A stretch of DNA of 64,000 nucleotides from Lysobacteraceae bacterium NML93-0793 (GCA_002324875.1 NTJG01000007.1:1-64000), one strand, 5' to 3'. Shown: positions 45,073-57,526, counted from the first letter of the stretch. The notes: generated by a model not told the origin, from the letters alone. Program-made: numbers and translations.

Positions 45073-45656
45073 CCGCCGCGCCGGCCGCGGATGCGCTGAC
45101 CCTCGGCCTGCTCGCCGGCGGACGCGCATCCCGCCTCGGCGGGCGCGACAAGGCCTGGCTGGAACGTGACGGCCAGGCCCAGGTGATGCGGCTGCAGCAG
45201 GCATTCGCGCCCCGCGTGGCCCGGGTGCTCGTGAGCGCGAACACGGCCCTCGATCGCTACGCGGCCCACGGGCTCGTCACCGTGCAGGACCGCATTCCTG
45301 ACGCCGGCCCGCTTTCGGGTCTCGATGCGCTGGTCGCGGCGACCACGACGCCATGGCTGCTCACGCTGCCGGTCGACCTGGTGCACGTCGACACCCGCCT
45401 GCTGCCGATGCTCGCATTGCTGACCGGCGACACAGGCGCCTACGCGATCGACGACGACGGCGTGCAGCCGCTGGTTGCGCTCTGGCCGGTGGCGCGCGCA
45501 CGTCCGGTGATCGACGCCGCGTTCGCACGCGGCGACTACGCGATACGCGGCCTGCAGCAGGGGCTCGGCATGCAGGCCGTCCGGCTCGACGGTGTACGCT
45601 TCGGCAACCTCAATACCCCCGACGATCTGATCGATGCCGGCATCGCCGCCCCCTGA
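45069..45656 (+). CDS. mobA: Molybdenum cofactor guanylyltransferase MobA
   Basis: 195 residues. The nucleotide-binding signature [19 protein letters not shown], then [16 protein letters not shown] and [14 protein letters not shown], with C-terminal [10 protein letters not shown]. It attaches GMP to molybdopterin. The GTG overlaps the der stop; the 3' end overlaps moeA by 23 bp. Confidence 0.92.
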   Translation: MTAAPAADALTLGLLAGGRASRLGGRDKAWLERDGQAQVMRLQQAFAPRVARVLVSANTALDRYAAHGLVTVQDRIPDAGPLSGLDALVAATTTPWLLTLPVDLVHVDTRLLPMLALLTGDTGAYAIDDDGVQPLVALWPVARARPVIDAAFARGDYAIRGLQQGLGMQAVRLDGVRFGNLNTPDDLIDAGIAAP

Positions 45657-46887
45657 CGCTACGCCCGATTTTCCGTTCCGGATTCCCTTCGCCGACGCCT
45701 GCGCGATCGTCGACGCCGTGGCCGCCGAACACCGCCTGCAACCGCAGACGGTCTCGCTGTCGCGCGCCCAAGGCCATGTGCTGGCGCGTGACGTCGTCGC
45801 CACGCTGGCGCAGCCGCCGTTCGACAATGCCGCGATGGACGGCTTCGCGCTGCGCCACGCCGACCTCTCGGCCGACGGCACGCCGACCCGCCTGCACCTC
45901 GCCGGTGAGCAGTTCGCCGGACCCGACGTCGAGTTGCGCGTGGACGCCGGCACCTGCGTGCGCATCACCACCGGCGCGCCGCTGCCGGCCGGTGCCGACA
46001 CCGTGGTGATGAAGGAGAACACCGCGCTCGACGATGATCACGTCGTCGTCCAGCTCGCGCCGCGGTCGGGCCAGCACGTGCGCCGCGCCGGCGAGGATTC
46101 GCGCGCGGGAGATCGGCTGCTGCGCGCCGGTGATACGCTCACGCCCGCACGCATCGGCCTCGCCGCGTCGCAGGGCCTGGCGCAGCTGGACGTGGTGCGC
46201 CGGCCGACGGTCGCCGTGTTCGCCACGGGCGACGAGCTCGTCGAGCCGGGCATGGCGCTGGGGCCGGGCCAGATCTACAACTCCAACCGCGACCAGTTGA
46301 TGGCATTGCTGCGCGCCGAAGGACTGGAGCCGGTTGCCTTTCCCACACTGCCCGACGACGCGGCGCAGGTGACCTCCGCGCTGCGGCACGCCGGCGAGGC
46401 CTTCGATCTGGTGCTGACCTGCGGCGGCGTATCGGCCGGCGAGAAGGACCTGCTGCCCGAACTGCTGCAGCGGCGCGGCCGCGTGCGGGTGTGGAAGGTC
46501 ATGATGAAGCCCGGCATGCCCGTGCTGCTGGCCGAGGGCGGCACACTCGGCCCCGCGCTGTTCCTGTGCCTGCCGGGCAATCCGGTCTCGGTGCTCGCGA
46601 CCTGGCTCGCGCTGGGCCGCCGGCTCGTCGATGGCTTGCAGGGCAGGGCGCCGCGACCGGTGCGACGGGCGCGGCTGGCCTCGGCGTGGGCCAAGACACA
46701 CGAACGCCTGGAATTCCTGCGCGGGCGCTGGTGGATCGACGACGCCGGCATCTCGTGGGTCGAACCGAACCCCGCCGACGGCTCGCATCGCATGCAGGCG
46801 GCGGCCGATTCGGATGCGCTGATCGTGCTCGATCCCGGTCCGCGCGACTACGCGGCCGGCACTCCGGTCGACGTCCTTCCGTACTGA
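45634..46887 (+). CDS. moeA: Molybdopterin molybdenumtransferase MoeA
   Basis: 417 residues. Typical strings: FDNAAMDGFALRHADL, ITTGAPLPAGADTVVMKE, GDELVEPGMALGPGQIYNSN, LTCGGVSAGEKDLLPEL and CLPGNPVSVLATW. It inserts molybdate into adenylated molybdopterin. It starts inside the end of mobA, so mobA-moeA are coupled. A palindromic repeat element follows before moeB. Confidence 0.96.
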   Translation: MPASPPPDATPDFPFRIPFADACAIVDAVAAEHRLQPQTVSLSRAQGHVLARDVVATLAQPPFDNAAMDGFALRHADLSADGTPTRLHLAGEQFAGPDVELRVDAGTCVRITTGAPLPAGADTVVMKENTALDDDHVVVQLAPRSGQHVRRAGEDSRAGDRLLRAGDTLTPARIGLAASQGLAQLDVVRRPTVAVFATGDELVEPGMALGPGQIYNSNRDQLMALLRAEGLEPVAFPTLPDDAAQVTSALRHAGEAFDLVLTCGGVSAGEKDLLPELLQRRGRVRVWKVMMKPGMPVLLAEGGTLGPALFLCLPGNPVSVLATWLALGRRLVDGLQGRAPRPVRRARLASAWAKTHERLEFLRGRWWIDDAGISWVEPNPADGSHRMQAAADSDALIVLDPGPRDYAAGTPVDVLPY

Positions 46888-46970
46888 TCGTCCGGCAGGC
46901 GCGCCGGCGCGCGATGGGCGCTCCCGATAATGCCTTTCGCGTGCCGCTCGCGTGCGCCGACGTCAGGGAA

Positions 46971-47119
46971 GGTCTGAACAATTCCGCCCTTGCCCGTCAT
47001 TCCCGCGGCTCTCAACAGCCGCACGGCTGGTCAAGCGGGAATCCAGCGTCTTTGCTGTTCAAAGGCTTGAAGTTGCTGGATCCCCGCGTTCGCGGGGATG
47101 ACGGTCGTTGTTCAGAGCC
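46971..47119. repeat. 149-bp palindromic (MITE-like) element between moeA and moeB
   Basis: The left end GGTCTGAACAATTCC with CCGTCATTCCCGCG mirrors the right end CGCGGGGATGACGGTC and GTTGTTCAGAGCC. The interior has two AATCCAGCGTC / GCTGGATCCCCGCG pairs. It has no coding capacity. Related copies lie at 49480-49600, 49666-49846 and 53929-54070. Confidence 0.8.
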
Positions 47120-47168
47120 TTCTTAGCGATCGGGCGCGGCGTCTGCGTTCCGCGCGATAATCGATGCC

Positions 47169-48302
47169 ATGGCCATCCAGGAACTCACGCCGGCACAGGC
47201 CCGGCAACGCCAGCAACAGGGCGTGCGCCTGATCGATGTGCGCGAGGCGCACGAGCGTGTCACCGGTATGGCGGAGGGCGCGGACGGCATCGACCGCGCG
47301 ACGCTGGAAGCAGCGCCGCAGAGGCATGCGCCCGACCGTGACGCGCCGTTGCTGCTGATCTGCCAGACCGGCCGCCGCTCGATGCAGACTGCCGATGCCC
47401 TGGCGGCGCTGGGCTACACCGCTCTCGCATCGGTGGCCGGCGGCACCAGCGCCTGGCAGGCCGAGGGGCTGCCCACGGTGTTGCCCGACGGCGACATCGA
47501 TCTCGACTTCCACGAGCGCTATTCGCGGCATCTCAAACTGCCCGAGATCGGACTCGCCGGGCAGCAGCGCCTGGCCGACGCGCGCGTGCTGGTGATCGGT
47601 GCGGGCGGCCTCGGCTCGCCGGCTGCGTATTACCTCGCTGCGGCCGGCGTCGGCACCTTGCGCATCGCCGACGACGACGTCGTCGACCGCAGCAATCTGC
47701 AGCGGCAGATCCTGCATGCCGAAGACCGCATCGGTCTGCCGAAAGTCGCCTCGGCGGCCACCACGTTGACGGGCCTGAACCCGCGCACACGCATCGAGGC
47801 CGTCGCCGAGCGCGTGACCTCCGCCAATGTCGATCGACTGCTCGAGGGCGTCGACGTGGTGCTCGACGGCGCCGACAACTTTCCCGTGCGCTACCTGCTC
47901 AACGATGCCTGCGTGCTGCACGGCGTGCCGCTGGTCTACGGCGCGGTGCATCGCTTCGAGGGCCAAGTCAGCGTGTTCGATGCCGGCCGCGCGCGCGGCC
48001 AGCGCCCCTGCTATCGCTGTCTGTTCCCCGAGCCGCCACCGCCCGAGGCCGCGCCCAACTGCTCCGAGGTCGGGGTGCTCGGCGTGCTGCCCGGCGTGAT
48101 CGGTCTGCTGCAGGCGACCGAAGTGCTGAAGCTGCTGCTCGGCCTCGGTGAACCCCTGAGCGGGCGCTTGCTGCAGTTCGACGCGCTGCGCATGCAGTTC
48201 CGGCAGATCCGCCTGGCGCCGGATCCGGAGTGCCCGGTCTGCGCCGAGGGGCGGACGTTCCGGGGCTACATCGACTACGCGGCGTTCTGCGCCGCAGGCT
48301 GA
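47169..48302 (+). CDS. moeB: Rhodanese-MoeB fusion (molybdopterin-synthase adenylyltransferase)
   Basis: 377 residues. Residues 1-108 are a rhodanese domain with the active Cys65 (CQTGRRS); residues about 118-377 are the E1-like MoeB/ThiF domain (GAGGLGSPAAYYLAAAGVG, RSNLQRQILH, GADNFPVRYLLND, CYRCLFP and CPVC zinc pairs, NCSEVGVLGVLPG). It activates the sulfur carrier MoaD or ThiS, and the rhodanese may supply the sulfur. In eukaryotic MOCS3 the order is reversed (rhodanese at the C-terminus). Confidence 0.93.
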   Translation: MAIQELTPAQARQRQQQGVRLIDVREAHERVTGMAEGADGIDRATLEAAPQRHAPDRDAPLLLICQTGRRSMQTADALAALGYTALASVAGGTSAWQAEGLPTVLPDGDIDLDFHERYSRHLKLPEIGLAGQQRLADARVLVIGAGGLGSPAAYYLAAAGVGTLRIADDDVVDRSNLQRQILHAEDRIGLPKVASAATTLTGLNPRTRIEAVAERVTSANVDRLLEGVDVVLDGADNFPVRYLLNDACVLHGVPLVYGAVHRFEGQVSVFDAGRARGQRPCYRCLFPEPPPPEAAPNCSEVGVLGVLPGVIGLLQATEVLKLLLGLGEPLSGRLLQFDALRMQFRQIRLAPDPECPVCAEGRTFRGYIDYAAFCAAG

Positions 48303-48382
48303 GGCGCCGCGCGCGACGCGCCTTCACGGAAGCTTCGGGCACGATGCGTCGACCGCGTCCCCCCACGCGGGTGGAGCGTGTG

Positions 48383-49402
48383 ATGCGCCTAGTCCTGATG
48401 CGCCTGCTGGCGCTGGTCCTGATGTCGTTGCCGCTGGCGGCACTCGCGGCCGATCCCTGTCCGCTGCTGCGTGCACAAGTCGACGCGGCCGACCCGGCCA
48501 CCCGGCTTGCGGCCGCGGCCTGCGAAGAGCATCTGCGCTGGCATCGCCCCTTCATCGATGCCCAGGGCCGCTACGCCGGCTCCACCGTGCGCGAGGCCGA
48601 GACCGCGCTGCTCACCAGCGGCGAACAGGCCTGGCGACGTGTGGCGGGCTACTGGCAGGGCGCGGGCCTGTTGTCGCGGTTGCAGCAGCGGCCCGGCGCC
48701 TACGACTGCACGCTGGCGCCGTTCGCCACCACGCCATCGGCGGCGTGCCGGGCGTTTCTCGTCGATGTGCCGTGGTCGGCCGCGTTCGTGTCCTGGACGG
48801 CGCGCCGCGCGCAGCTGCCCGGCTTCAACGGTTCGGCCAGTCACGTGGACTACGTGCGCGATGCCTATCGCAACCCGGAGACGAGCGCCTACCGCGTGGC
48901 CAATCCGGTGGCCACACGCCCGGCACGCGGCGACATGCTCTGCTACGTGCGCGCGGCCAACCGCGTGTTCGGCTTCGCGGGCCTGGCCAACCTGCTCAGC
49001 AGTGACGATGGTGGCCTCGGCATGCACTGCGACATCGTCGTCGGCGCGGCGGGCGAGGGCGCTGCCAACGCCTATCTTGTTGGTGGCAACGTGCTCGACG
49101 GCGTGACCATGCGACTTCTGCCGCTCAGCGCGGGCGGCCAGTTCGCGGCGCTGTCGATGCGCGCGATCGAGGATCCGCCGTGCACGCCGGACACGCCGCA
49201 GAGCTGCGATGCGAACCGGCAGGACTGGGCCGTGCTGCTGCAGCTCAGGCCTGCCGCGGAGCTGGCCACGCTGGCGCCGTCCGCGCCGCTGCAACTTGCG
49301 GCGCCGCCCGCAATGCCCGCCGCCGCCGACCGTCCTGCCGGATCGACCCCGATGTGTTGCGTGGAATGCAGCGTGGGGGATGGCCTGCCGCGCTGCCCGT
49401 AA
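48383..49402 (+). CDS. DUF2272 domain-containing exported protein
   Basis: 339 residues with a signal peptide (MRLVLMRLLALVLMSLPLAA) cleaved near ALAADP. The mature part matches DUF2272: HLRWHRPFIDAQGRYAG, GDVPWSAAFVSW-type (VDVPWSAAFVSWTARRAQLP), NGSASHVDYVRDAY, ARGDMLCYVRAANRVFG, GMHCDIVVGAAG. Ten or more Cys suggest a disulfide-rich periplasmic or secreted protein; a CHAP/NlpC-like hydrolase fold has been suggested for the family but is not shown here. GGAG lies 6 bases before the ATG at 48383. Confidence 0.8.
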   Translation: MRLVLMRLLALVLMSLPLAALAADPCPLLRAQVDAADPATRLAAAACEEHLRWHRPFIDAQGRYAGSTVREAETALLTSGEQAWRRVAGYWQGAGLLSRLQQRPGAYDCTLAPFATTPSAACRAFLVDVPWSAAFVSWTARRAQLPGFNGSASHVDYVRDAYRNPETSAYRVANPVATRPARGDMLCYVRAANRVFGFAGLANLLSSDDGGLGMHCDIVVGAAGEGAANAYLVGGNVLDGVTMRLLPLSAGGQFAALSMRAIEDPPCTPDTPQSCDANRQDWAVLLQLRPAAELATLAPSAPLQLAAPPAMPAAADRPAGSTPMCCVECSVGDGLPRCP

Positions 49403-49479
49403 GTCAGCCGGCAGCGTCGGCGCGCATTCGCATCCCGGCAGAGGCGATCGGAGAAGGTCCCCATACCCCTGCGCTTGCT

Positions 49480-49600
49480 CGTCATTCCCGCGAGCGCGGG
49501 GCCTCAATTGCCGTACGGCGGGTCTTCCAGTGATGTCCGGCCCAAGCGCTTGAAGGCGCGGAATCGAGCCGACGTTCGCCGGTCGAAACGCGCATCCGCG
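49480..49600. repeat. Degenerate CGTCATTCCCGCG-type element
   Basis: TCGTCATTCCCGCGAGCGCG starts the copy; TCTTCCAGTGATG and AAGCGCTTGAAGG correspond to internal parts of the element at 53929-54070. The right end is unclear. Together with the next entry it fills most of the 448-bp gene-free stretch 49403-49850, in which I see no coding sequence. Confidence 0.6.
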
Positions 49601-49665
49601 TGATCGGACATGCGTCCGTTCAAGGCCGCGGGAATGGCGCACGTGCTGACGGGATTTCCAGGGAC

Positions 49666-49846
49666 GGTTTGAACAATTCCGCTTTTGACCGTCATCCCGG
49701 CGCAGGCGCGGCTTTCAACGGACGGATGTCCGATCATCCAGCGGCTTCGGTTTTCGAAGGTTTGAAGGGGCTGGCTGACCCGCCGCAAGGCAGTTGACGG
49801 CCCTGCCTGATCATCCATTCGAATGTCGAGCGCCGCGGGGATGACG
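49666..49846. repeat. GGTTTGAACAATTCC-type palindromic element
   Basis: The left end GGTTTGAACAATTCC plus GACCGTCATCCCGGCGCAGG matches the element at 46971; internal ATCATCCAGCGGCTTCG is shared, and the right end CGCCGCGGGGATGACG is degenerate. It ends beside the hydrolase stop. Confidence 0.6.
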
Positions 49847-49850
49847 AAAT

Positions 49851-50633
49851 CTAGTCGGACTTTCCCGCGCGGAAGAAGCCGGTGAGCGCGTCCGAGTACC
49901 CGGGAAACTGCTGGATGTCGTTGTGCCCGGCATCGGCGAAGGCGACCACACGCGGCGGCGCGGGCAGGGCGGCCGCGAGCGCATCCGCGCGGGCCGGCGG
50001 CACGATGGTGTCGCGGTCCGCGCGCAGGATCAGCACCTCGCCGTCGAATGCTGCCAGGTCGCGCGCCGGCGTGTACTGCTCGCGCAGCAGGGCGCGCACC
50101 GGCAGCCACGGATAATGGCCCCGGGCCACGCGCGACAGATCGTCGAACGGGGTGATCAGCGCCAGCCGCGCCACCGGCCGGTGCGCTGCGACGTGACTGG
50201 CGACGCCGCTGCCGACACTGCGACCGATCACATCGACTCCGACGCCGCCGTGCGCCGCGGCCACCACATCGTAGAGCGCCAGCGCATCGGCCTTCATCGC
50301 CGCGGCTGTGGGCGTGCCGTCGCTGGCGCCGTAGCCGCGATAGGCCAGCAGGTAGACGCGATGTCCGCGGAACCAGCGCGCGAAGTCGGCTCGGTTGCCT
50401 TCGATGCGCTCGGCATTGCCGCCGAAGTACAGCAGCGGCCGTCCGTCTTCGGGCCCGATGCGCCAGCCGCGCAGTGCGGCGTCGTCACGCTCGAGCACGA
50501 AATCCGTGGACGTGGCCGGCACGCGCGTGGCACCCGGCATGTACAGCAGCTGGCGCTGGCCCAGCAGCATCGCCACGCACAACGCGGCGTAGCCCAGCGC
50601 TGCGGCCAGCAGCGCGAATGCGAGCAGGCGCAT
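49851..50633 (-). CDS. Alpha/beta hydrolase (ABHD13/BEM46-like)
   Basis: 260 residues. An N-terminal membrane anchor or signal (MRLLAFALLAAALGYAALCV), then the alpha/beta hydrolase fold: LLYFGGNAERIEGN (oxyanion region), AYRGYGASDGTP, nucleophile elbow GRSVGSGVA, Asp in LRADRDTIVPP and His in DAGHNDIQ. The GNAE and YRGYGxSxG strings match the BEM46-type family of unknown physiological substrate. It starts 2 bp after the DUF1244 stop, so they are co-transcribed. Confidence 0.85.
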   Translation of the reverse strand: MRLLAFALLAAALGYAALCVAMLLGQRQLLYMPGATRVPATSTDFVLERDDAALRGWRIGPEDGRPLLYFGGNAERIEGNRADFARWFRGHRVYLLAYRGYGASDGTPTAAAMKADALALYDVVAAAHGGVGVDVIGRSVGSGVASHVAAHRPVARLALITPFDDLSRVARGHYPWLPVRALLREQYTPARDLAAFDGEVLILRADRDTIVPPARADALAAALPAPPRVVAFADAGHNDIQQFPGYSDALTGFFRAGKSD

Positions 50634-50635
50634 CC

Positions 50636-50965
50636 TCAGCGCGGCGGATGCGCGCGTTGCGCGGCCTCGAACGCGGCCAGCTGTTCGGGCGTCGCGGCCT
50701 TCTGGTGCATCGCCTTCCACTGCGCGAACGGCATGCCGTAGACGGCCTCGCGTGCGGCGTCCTTGTCCAGCAACACGCCTTCGCCTGCGGCCGCGTCGCG
50801 ATACCAGTCGCCCAGGCAGTTGCGGCAGAAGCCGGCCAGGATCATCAGGTCGATGTTCTGCACATCCGACCGGGCTTCGTTGAGATGCGCGAGCAGGCGG
50901 CGGAAGGCCGCGGCCTCGACCCGCGTGCGGGCGTCGTCGGTGAGGGCGTGGGTGGCGTCGGCCAT
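50636..50965 (-). CDS. DUF1244 domain-containing protein
   Basis: 109 residues. Core: [20 protein letters not shown] then [17 protein letters not shown], the DUF1244 signature with its CRNC motif, and [15 protein letters not shown]. Short cytosolic helical protein common in proteobacteria; function unknown. GGAG lies 6 bases before the ATG at 50965. An Arg-rich upstream extension of the frame overlaps REP DNA and is rejected. Confidence 0.88.
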   Translation of the reverse strand: MADATHALTDDARTRVEAAAFRRLLAHLNEARSDVQNIDLMILAGFCRNCLGDWYRDAAAGEGVLLDKDAAREAVYGMPFAQWKAMHQKAATPEQLAAFEAAQRAHPPR

Positions 50966-51043
50966 GGAAGTCTCCGGAAGCAGGGAAGCTCCACAGCATC
51001 GGGGTGCGGCCCGGGCCCCGCAAGCGCCCAGATCCAACCGCCT

Positions 51044-51116
51044 CTGCAGGAGCGCGCTCGCGCGCGAAGGGCCTTTTGCAGGAACGCCCCGTTCGCGCGC
51101 GAGCGCGCTCCTGCAG
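51044..51116. repeat. REPIN-like REP pair, copy 3
   Basis: CTGCAGGAGCGCGCTCGCGC and its inverse GCGCGAGCGCGCTCCTGCAG enclose about 33 bp. It lies between the divergent DUF1244 and folD genes and is the same family as the two copies near 33.5 kb. Confidence 0.85.
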
Positions 51117-51203
51117 GGAGCGGAATGCCGGCGTAGCCGCCCACGCGAACCCTGCGGGCGGAATCGGCGACAATACGCGGCCCTCACGTCGAAGCCGCTC
51201 CGC

Positions 51204-52079
51204 ATGACCGCCGCTGCTCCCACCCCGGCCCGCATCCTCGACGGCAAGCGCATTGCCGACACCCTGCTCGACGAACTGCGCGTGCGCGTGGATGCGCGCG
51301 TCAAGGCGGGCGGCACGCGTCCGGGCCTGGCCGTGGTGCTTGTGGGCGCGGATCCGGCGTCGCAGTCCTACGTGCGCAACAAGCGCCGGGCGGCGGAGAA
51401 GGTGGGCATCCAGGCCTTCGATTTCGACCTGCCGGTGGGCGCCACCGAAGCCGAGCTGATCGCCCTGATCGACCGCCTCAACGCCGATCCGGCCGTGCAC
51501 GGCATCCTGATCCAGCTGCCGCTGCCGGGCATTCCAGACGCCAACCGGCTGATCGAGCGCATCGACCCGCGCAAGGACGTCGACGGCTTCCACCCGGCGA
51601 ATGTCGGCCATCTGGCCCTGCGCCAGTTCGGCCTGCGTCCGTGCACCCCGCGTGGCATCACCACGCTGCTGGCCTACACCGACCGCCCGGTGCGTGGACA
51701 GAGCGCGACCATCGTCGGCGTCAGCAACCACGTCGGCCGTCCGATGGCGCTGGAGCTGATGATCGCCGGCTGCACCGTCACCACCTGTCACCGCTTCACG
51801 CCGCCGGACGTGCTGCGCCGGCACGTAGGCGAGGCCGACATCCTGGTGGTCGCCGTCGGCCGCCCCGCGCTGATTCCGGGCGATTGGGTGAAGCCCGGCG
51901 CCGTGGTGATCGATGTCGGCATCAACCGCACCGATGACGGCCGCCTGGTCGGTGATGTGGGCTTCGCCGAGGCCGCGCAGCGTGCCAGCTGGATCACCCC
52001 GGTACCCGGCGGCGTGGGCCCGATGACCGTGGCCACGCTGATGCAGAACACGATCGAGGCGGCCGAGGCGGCGGGCTGA
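51204..52079 (+). CDS. folD: FolD bifunctional methylene-THF dehydrogenase/cyclohydrolase
   Basis: 291 residues. Catalytic motifs: [17 protein letters not shown] (Tyr and Lys), [37 protein letters not shown] and [13 protein letters not shown]. It interconverts one-carbon folates with NADP+. The ATG at 51204 fits the family; the longer in-frame extension covers the REP pair. Confidence 0.95.
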   Translation: MTAAAPTPARILDGKRIADTLLDELRVRVDARVKAGGTRPGLAVVLVGADPASQSYVRNKRRAAEKVGIQAFDFDLPVGATEAELIALIDRLNADPAVHGILIQLPLPGIPDANRLIERIDPRKDVDGFHPANVGHLALRQFGLRPCTPRGITTLLAYTDRPVRGQSATIVGVSNHVGRPMALELMIAGCTVTTCHRFTPPDVLRRHVGEADILVVAVGRPALIPGDWVKPGAVVIDVGINRTDDGRLVGDVGFAEAAQRASWITPVPGGVGPMTVATLMQNTIEAAEAAG

Positions 52080-52090
52080 GGGGCCGGGAG

Positions 52091-53815
<1,725 letters not shown>

Positions 53816-53827
53816 GGCCCGCCTGGC

Positions 53828-53892
53828 GGGATTGGGGAGTTGGGATTGGGGATTGGGAATCTGTGATTTGGAATTCGTGATTCGTGATTCGG
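53828..53892. repeat. GGGATTGGGGATT / GATTCGTGATTCG repeat block after guaB
   Basis: GATTGGGGAGTTGGGATTGG and GGATTGGGAATCTGTGATTT run into GGAATTCGTGATTCGTGATT. Its tail is the inverse of the AATCACCAATCACCCATCAC sequence inside the guaA 5' coding region. The 342-bp guaB-guaA gap contains this block and the next element, and no gene. Confidence 0.75.
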
Positions 53893-53928
53893 TAAGGCGG
53901 ATCCTCCCGTCCCTCGGTTTCCCATGCC

Positions 53929-54070
53929 CCGTCATTCCCGCGCAGGCGGGAGGTGCTCTTTAACCGCCGAATGGCGGGTCATCCAGTGATTTTCGCTCTT
54001 GATTCACTGTCCAGCACTGCGTCGGTGAAGCGCTGAAGGCACTGGATTCCCGCCTTCGCGGGAATGACGG
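53929..54070. repeat. 142-bp palindromic element with CCGTCATTCCCGCG ends
   Basis: The perfect terminal inverted repeat CCGTCATTCCCGCG ... CGCGGGAATGACGG bounds an interior with GGTCATCCAGTGATTTTCGC and CACTGGATTCCCGCC. It is the cleanest member of the family in this window. It is too short to code for a transposase, so it would be MITE-like. Confidence 0.85.
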
Positions 54071-54157
54071 CAGAAAGCAATCCTGCATAGCAAGCTGGAC
54101 TGCGTAGCAAGCCAAGCGTTCCGTGATTCGACAAACATCAGATTGATTGAGGCACAC

Positions 54158-55774
<1,617 letters not shown>

Positions 55775-55924
55775 GGCGAGGTTCCACAATGCCTGGAATG
55801 CGGACCGGCGCGCATACAGCCGGAATCTAAAGCGCCGATGCGCCACCCCGCTTACAGCAACTGATTGGACGCGTTTTCTAAGCTGAGACTTATATTTCTT
55901 GCGCCGGTCTTGCCATCTTTGCAT

Positions 55925-55946
55925 AATCTAAGCTTCTGCTTAGATT
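55925..55946. promoter_or_regulatory. HipB operator overlapping the hipBA -10 region
   Basis: AATCTAAGC-TTCT-GCTTAGATT, a perfect 9-bp inverted repeat 12 bp before hipB. It overlaps CATAAT (55922-55927), which lies 17 bp from TTGCGC (55899-55904). A second half-site, TTCTAAGCTGAGACTTA, lies near 55876-55892. This fits autorepression by HipB. Confidence 0.75.
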
Positions 55947-55958
55947 TCGGGGTGCGCC

Positions 55959-56204
55959 ATGCAGGTCAAGTTGGAAACGGCCGGCGAGATCGGGCAGTGG
56001 ATACGGGCTGTCCGCAAGTCGCAGGGGATGCGGCAGGATGATCTGGCTGCCCTGGTCGGGACGAGCCATGTGTTCCTCGGGGACGTCGAGCGCGGCAAGG
56101 AGTCCGTGCAGTGGGGGCGGCTGTTCTCGGTGTTGCGGGAGTTGGGGATCGAGGTCCGTGTGGACCTGCCGCTCGATCGAACACCCGACGCCGGATCGCC
56201 ATGA
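55959..56204 (+). CDS. hipB: HipB-like XRE antitoxin
   Basis: 81 residues. A helix-turn-helix of the Cro/CI type at about 10-65: IGQWIRAVRKSQGMRQDDLA, ALVGTSHVFLGDVERGKESV. It would bind and neutralise HipA and repress the operon. The stop overlaps the hipA start by four bases (ATGA), the usual coupling for hipBA. Confidence 0.88.
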   Translation: MQVKLETAGEIGQWIRAVRKSQGMRQDDLAALVGTSHVFLGDVERGKESVQWGRLFSVLRELGIEVRVDLPLDRTPDAGSP

Positions 56205-57454
56205 GCACACCTGGAGCTCGCCGCCTCGAGCTTCTGCTGGACGAGCGCCGGGTCGGTGAACTGCGCGAACAGGGCAACGTCTGGGCACTGGCCTACGACC
56301 CCGACTGGCAAGCAAGCGGCTTCGACCTCGCGCCTGGCCTGCCGAGAGCGGAGGGTGAACTGGTCGACGGTGCGAGCCATCGGCCGGTGCAATGGTTCTT
56401 CGACAATCTGTTGCCTGAAGAAGGCGCGCGAACTCTGCTCGCGCAGGATGCAGGCCTCGATGCTGCAGATGCCTTCGGGCTGCTCACGCGTTTCGGGCCG
56501 GAATCGGCTGGCGCATTGACGTTGCTGTCAGCCGGCCAGACGCTCGAGGAGGCGAAGCTCAGGCCTCTGGCCGATGCCGAATTGTCCGCGCGCATTCGCA
56601 ACCTGCCGCGTGTGCCGTTGGACCACGCGGCGCCCAAGCGCATGTCGCTGGCGGGCGCGCAGCACAAACTGCCCGTCGTGGCGCTCGACGGGCAGCTGTG
56701 GGAACCGGTGGGGCGCGCGGCCTCCAGCCATCTGCTCAAGCCGGATCACGAGCGACGGGACGATTACCCGCACAGCGCCGCCAACGAATGGTTCTGCATG
56801 CAGCTGGCCCATGCCTGCGGTTTGCCGGTGCCGGGCGTCGCACTGCGTCGCGTGCCGGAGCCCATCTATCTGGTGCGCCGTTTCGACCGCGTGGGCAACG
56901 GCCTCGACGCGCGCAGGCTTCACGCGCTCGATGCCTGCCAGCTGCTGTCGCTCGATCGCATCTACAAGTACTCGCAGGCAAGCGTCGAACGTCTGGTCGA
57001 GTTGATCGATCTGTGCAGGCGCCCCGGCGCGACCCGCCTCGCCCTGCTGCGCTGGCACTGCTTCAACCTGATGATCGGCAACGGCGACGCGCACCTCAAG
57101 AACCTCAGTGCGCTGGTGACTTCGGCGGGCATCGAGCTGGCACCGCATTACGACCTGCTCAGCACCGCCATCTATGTGGAAGCGGGGTGGGGCAGCTCGG
57201 AAAGCGTCATTCCCACCGGAGGCGAGCAGAAACTGGCGCGCATCGGACGGGGGCACGTACTGGCATTCGCGGCCGCACTCGGAGTGCCCGAACGGGTGGC
57301 CGCTCGGCACGTGCAGGCGCTGGTCGATGCAATCCTGCCCGCCGCAGTGCAGTTGCTGGGCCGGGCGGAAGCAAGCACCTTGCCTGGTGAGGCGCGCCTG
57401 TTGCGTCAGATCGTGCATGGGCCGGTCGCGGATATGACCCGGCAGTTGAAATAG
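56201..57454 (+). CDS. hipA: HipA-like serine/threonine kinase toxin
   Basis: 417 residues. N-terminal HipA domain (about 8-105: LLLDERRVGELREQGNVWAL, FFDNLLPEEGARTLL). Kinase core: MSLAGAQHKLPVV with Ser149 at the autophosphorylation position of the P-loop motif, SHLLKPDHER, NEWFCMQLAHACGLP, LVRRFDRV, catalytic NGDAHLKN (294-301) and metal-binding Asp318 in HYDLLST. All key residues are present, so it should be active. HipA toxins phosphorylate aminoacyl-tRNA synthetases (GltX in E. coli). Its GC and codon use are close to the host's, so the donor may be a relative. Confidence 0.92.
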   Translation: MSTPGARRLELLLDERRVGELREQGNVWALAYDPDWQASGFDLAPGLPRAEGELVDGASHRPVQWFFDNLLPEEGARTLLAQDAGLDAADAFGLLTRFGPESAGALTLLSAGQTLEEAKLRPLADAELSARIRNLPRVPLDHAAPKRMSLAGAQHKLPVVALDGQLWEPVGRAASSHLLKPDHERRDDYPHSAANEWFCMQLAHACGLPVPGVALRRVPEPIYLVRRFDRVGNGLDARRLHALDACQLLSLDRIYKYSQASVERLVELIDLCRRPGATRLALLRWHCFNLMIGNGDAHLKNLSALVTSAGIELAPHYDLLSTAIYVEAGWGSSESVIPTGGEQKLARIGRGHVLAFAAALGVPERVAARHVQALVDAILPAAVQLLGRAEASTLPGEARLLRQIVHGPVADMTRQLK

Positions 57455-57526
57455 TGGTCTCCTCGCATAGGCGCCTGTGCGCGTATGCGATGACATTCGC
57501 ACGGCGCGTGAGGTCCGAAGGTGCGG

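Larger units (their letters stand above)
55775..57526 (+). mobile_element. hipBA insertion bounded by two copies of the guaA 3' end
   Basis: About 1.75 kb holding hipB, hipA and their AT-rich promoter sits between an intact guaA and a displaced second copy of the last 459 bp of guaA. The downstream copy, not the upstream one, is followed by an intrinsic terminator. No integrase or att-size core is visible, so the mechanism (integrase since lost, or recombination with incoming DNA carrying its own guaA end) is open. The 3' end of guaA is an established integration site for genomic islands. Confidence 0.55.

Noticed and set aside
42160-45204. 1014-residue minus-strand frame opposite bamB and der
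   Set aside because: It is rich in His, Arg, Gln and Ala as expected for the antisense of GC-rich codons, and the plus strand carries complete BamB and Der motifs.
50966-51203. Extension of folD or the DUF1244 frame through this region
   Set aside because: The sequence is a REP pair, and both proteins have family-consistent starts without it.
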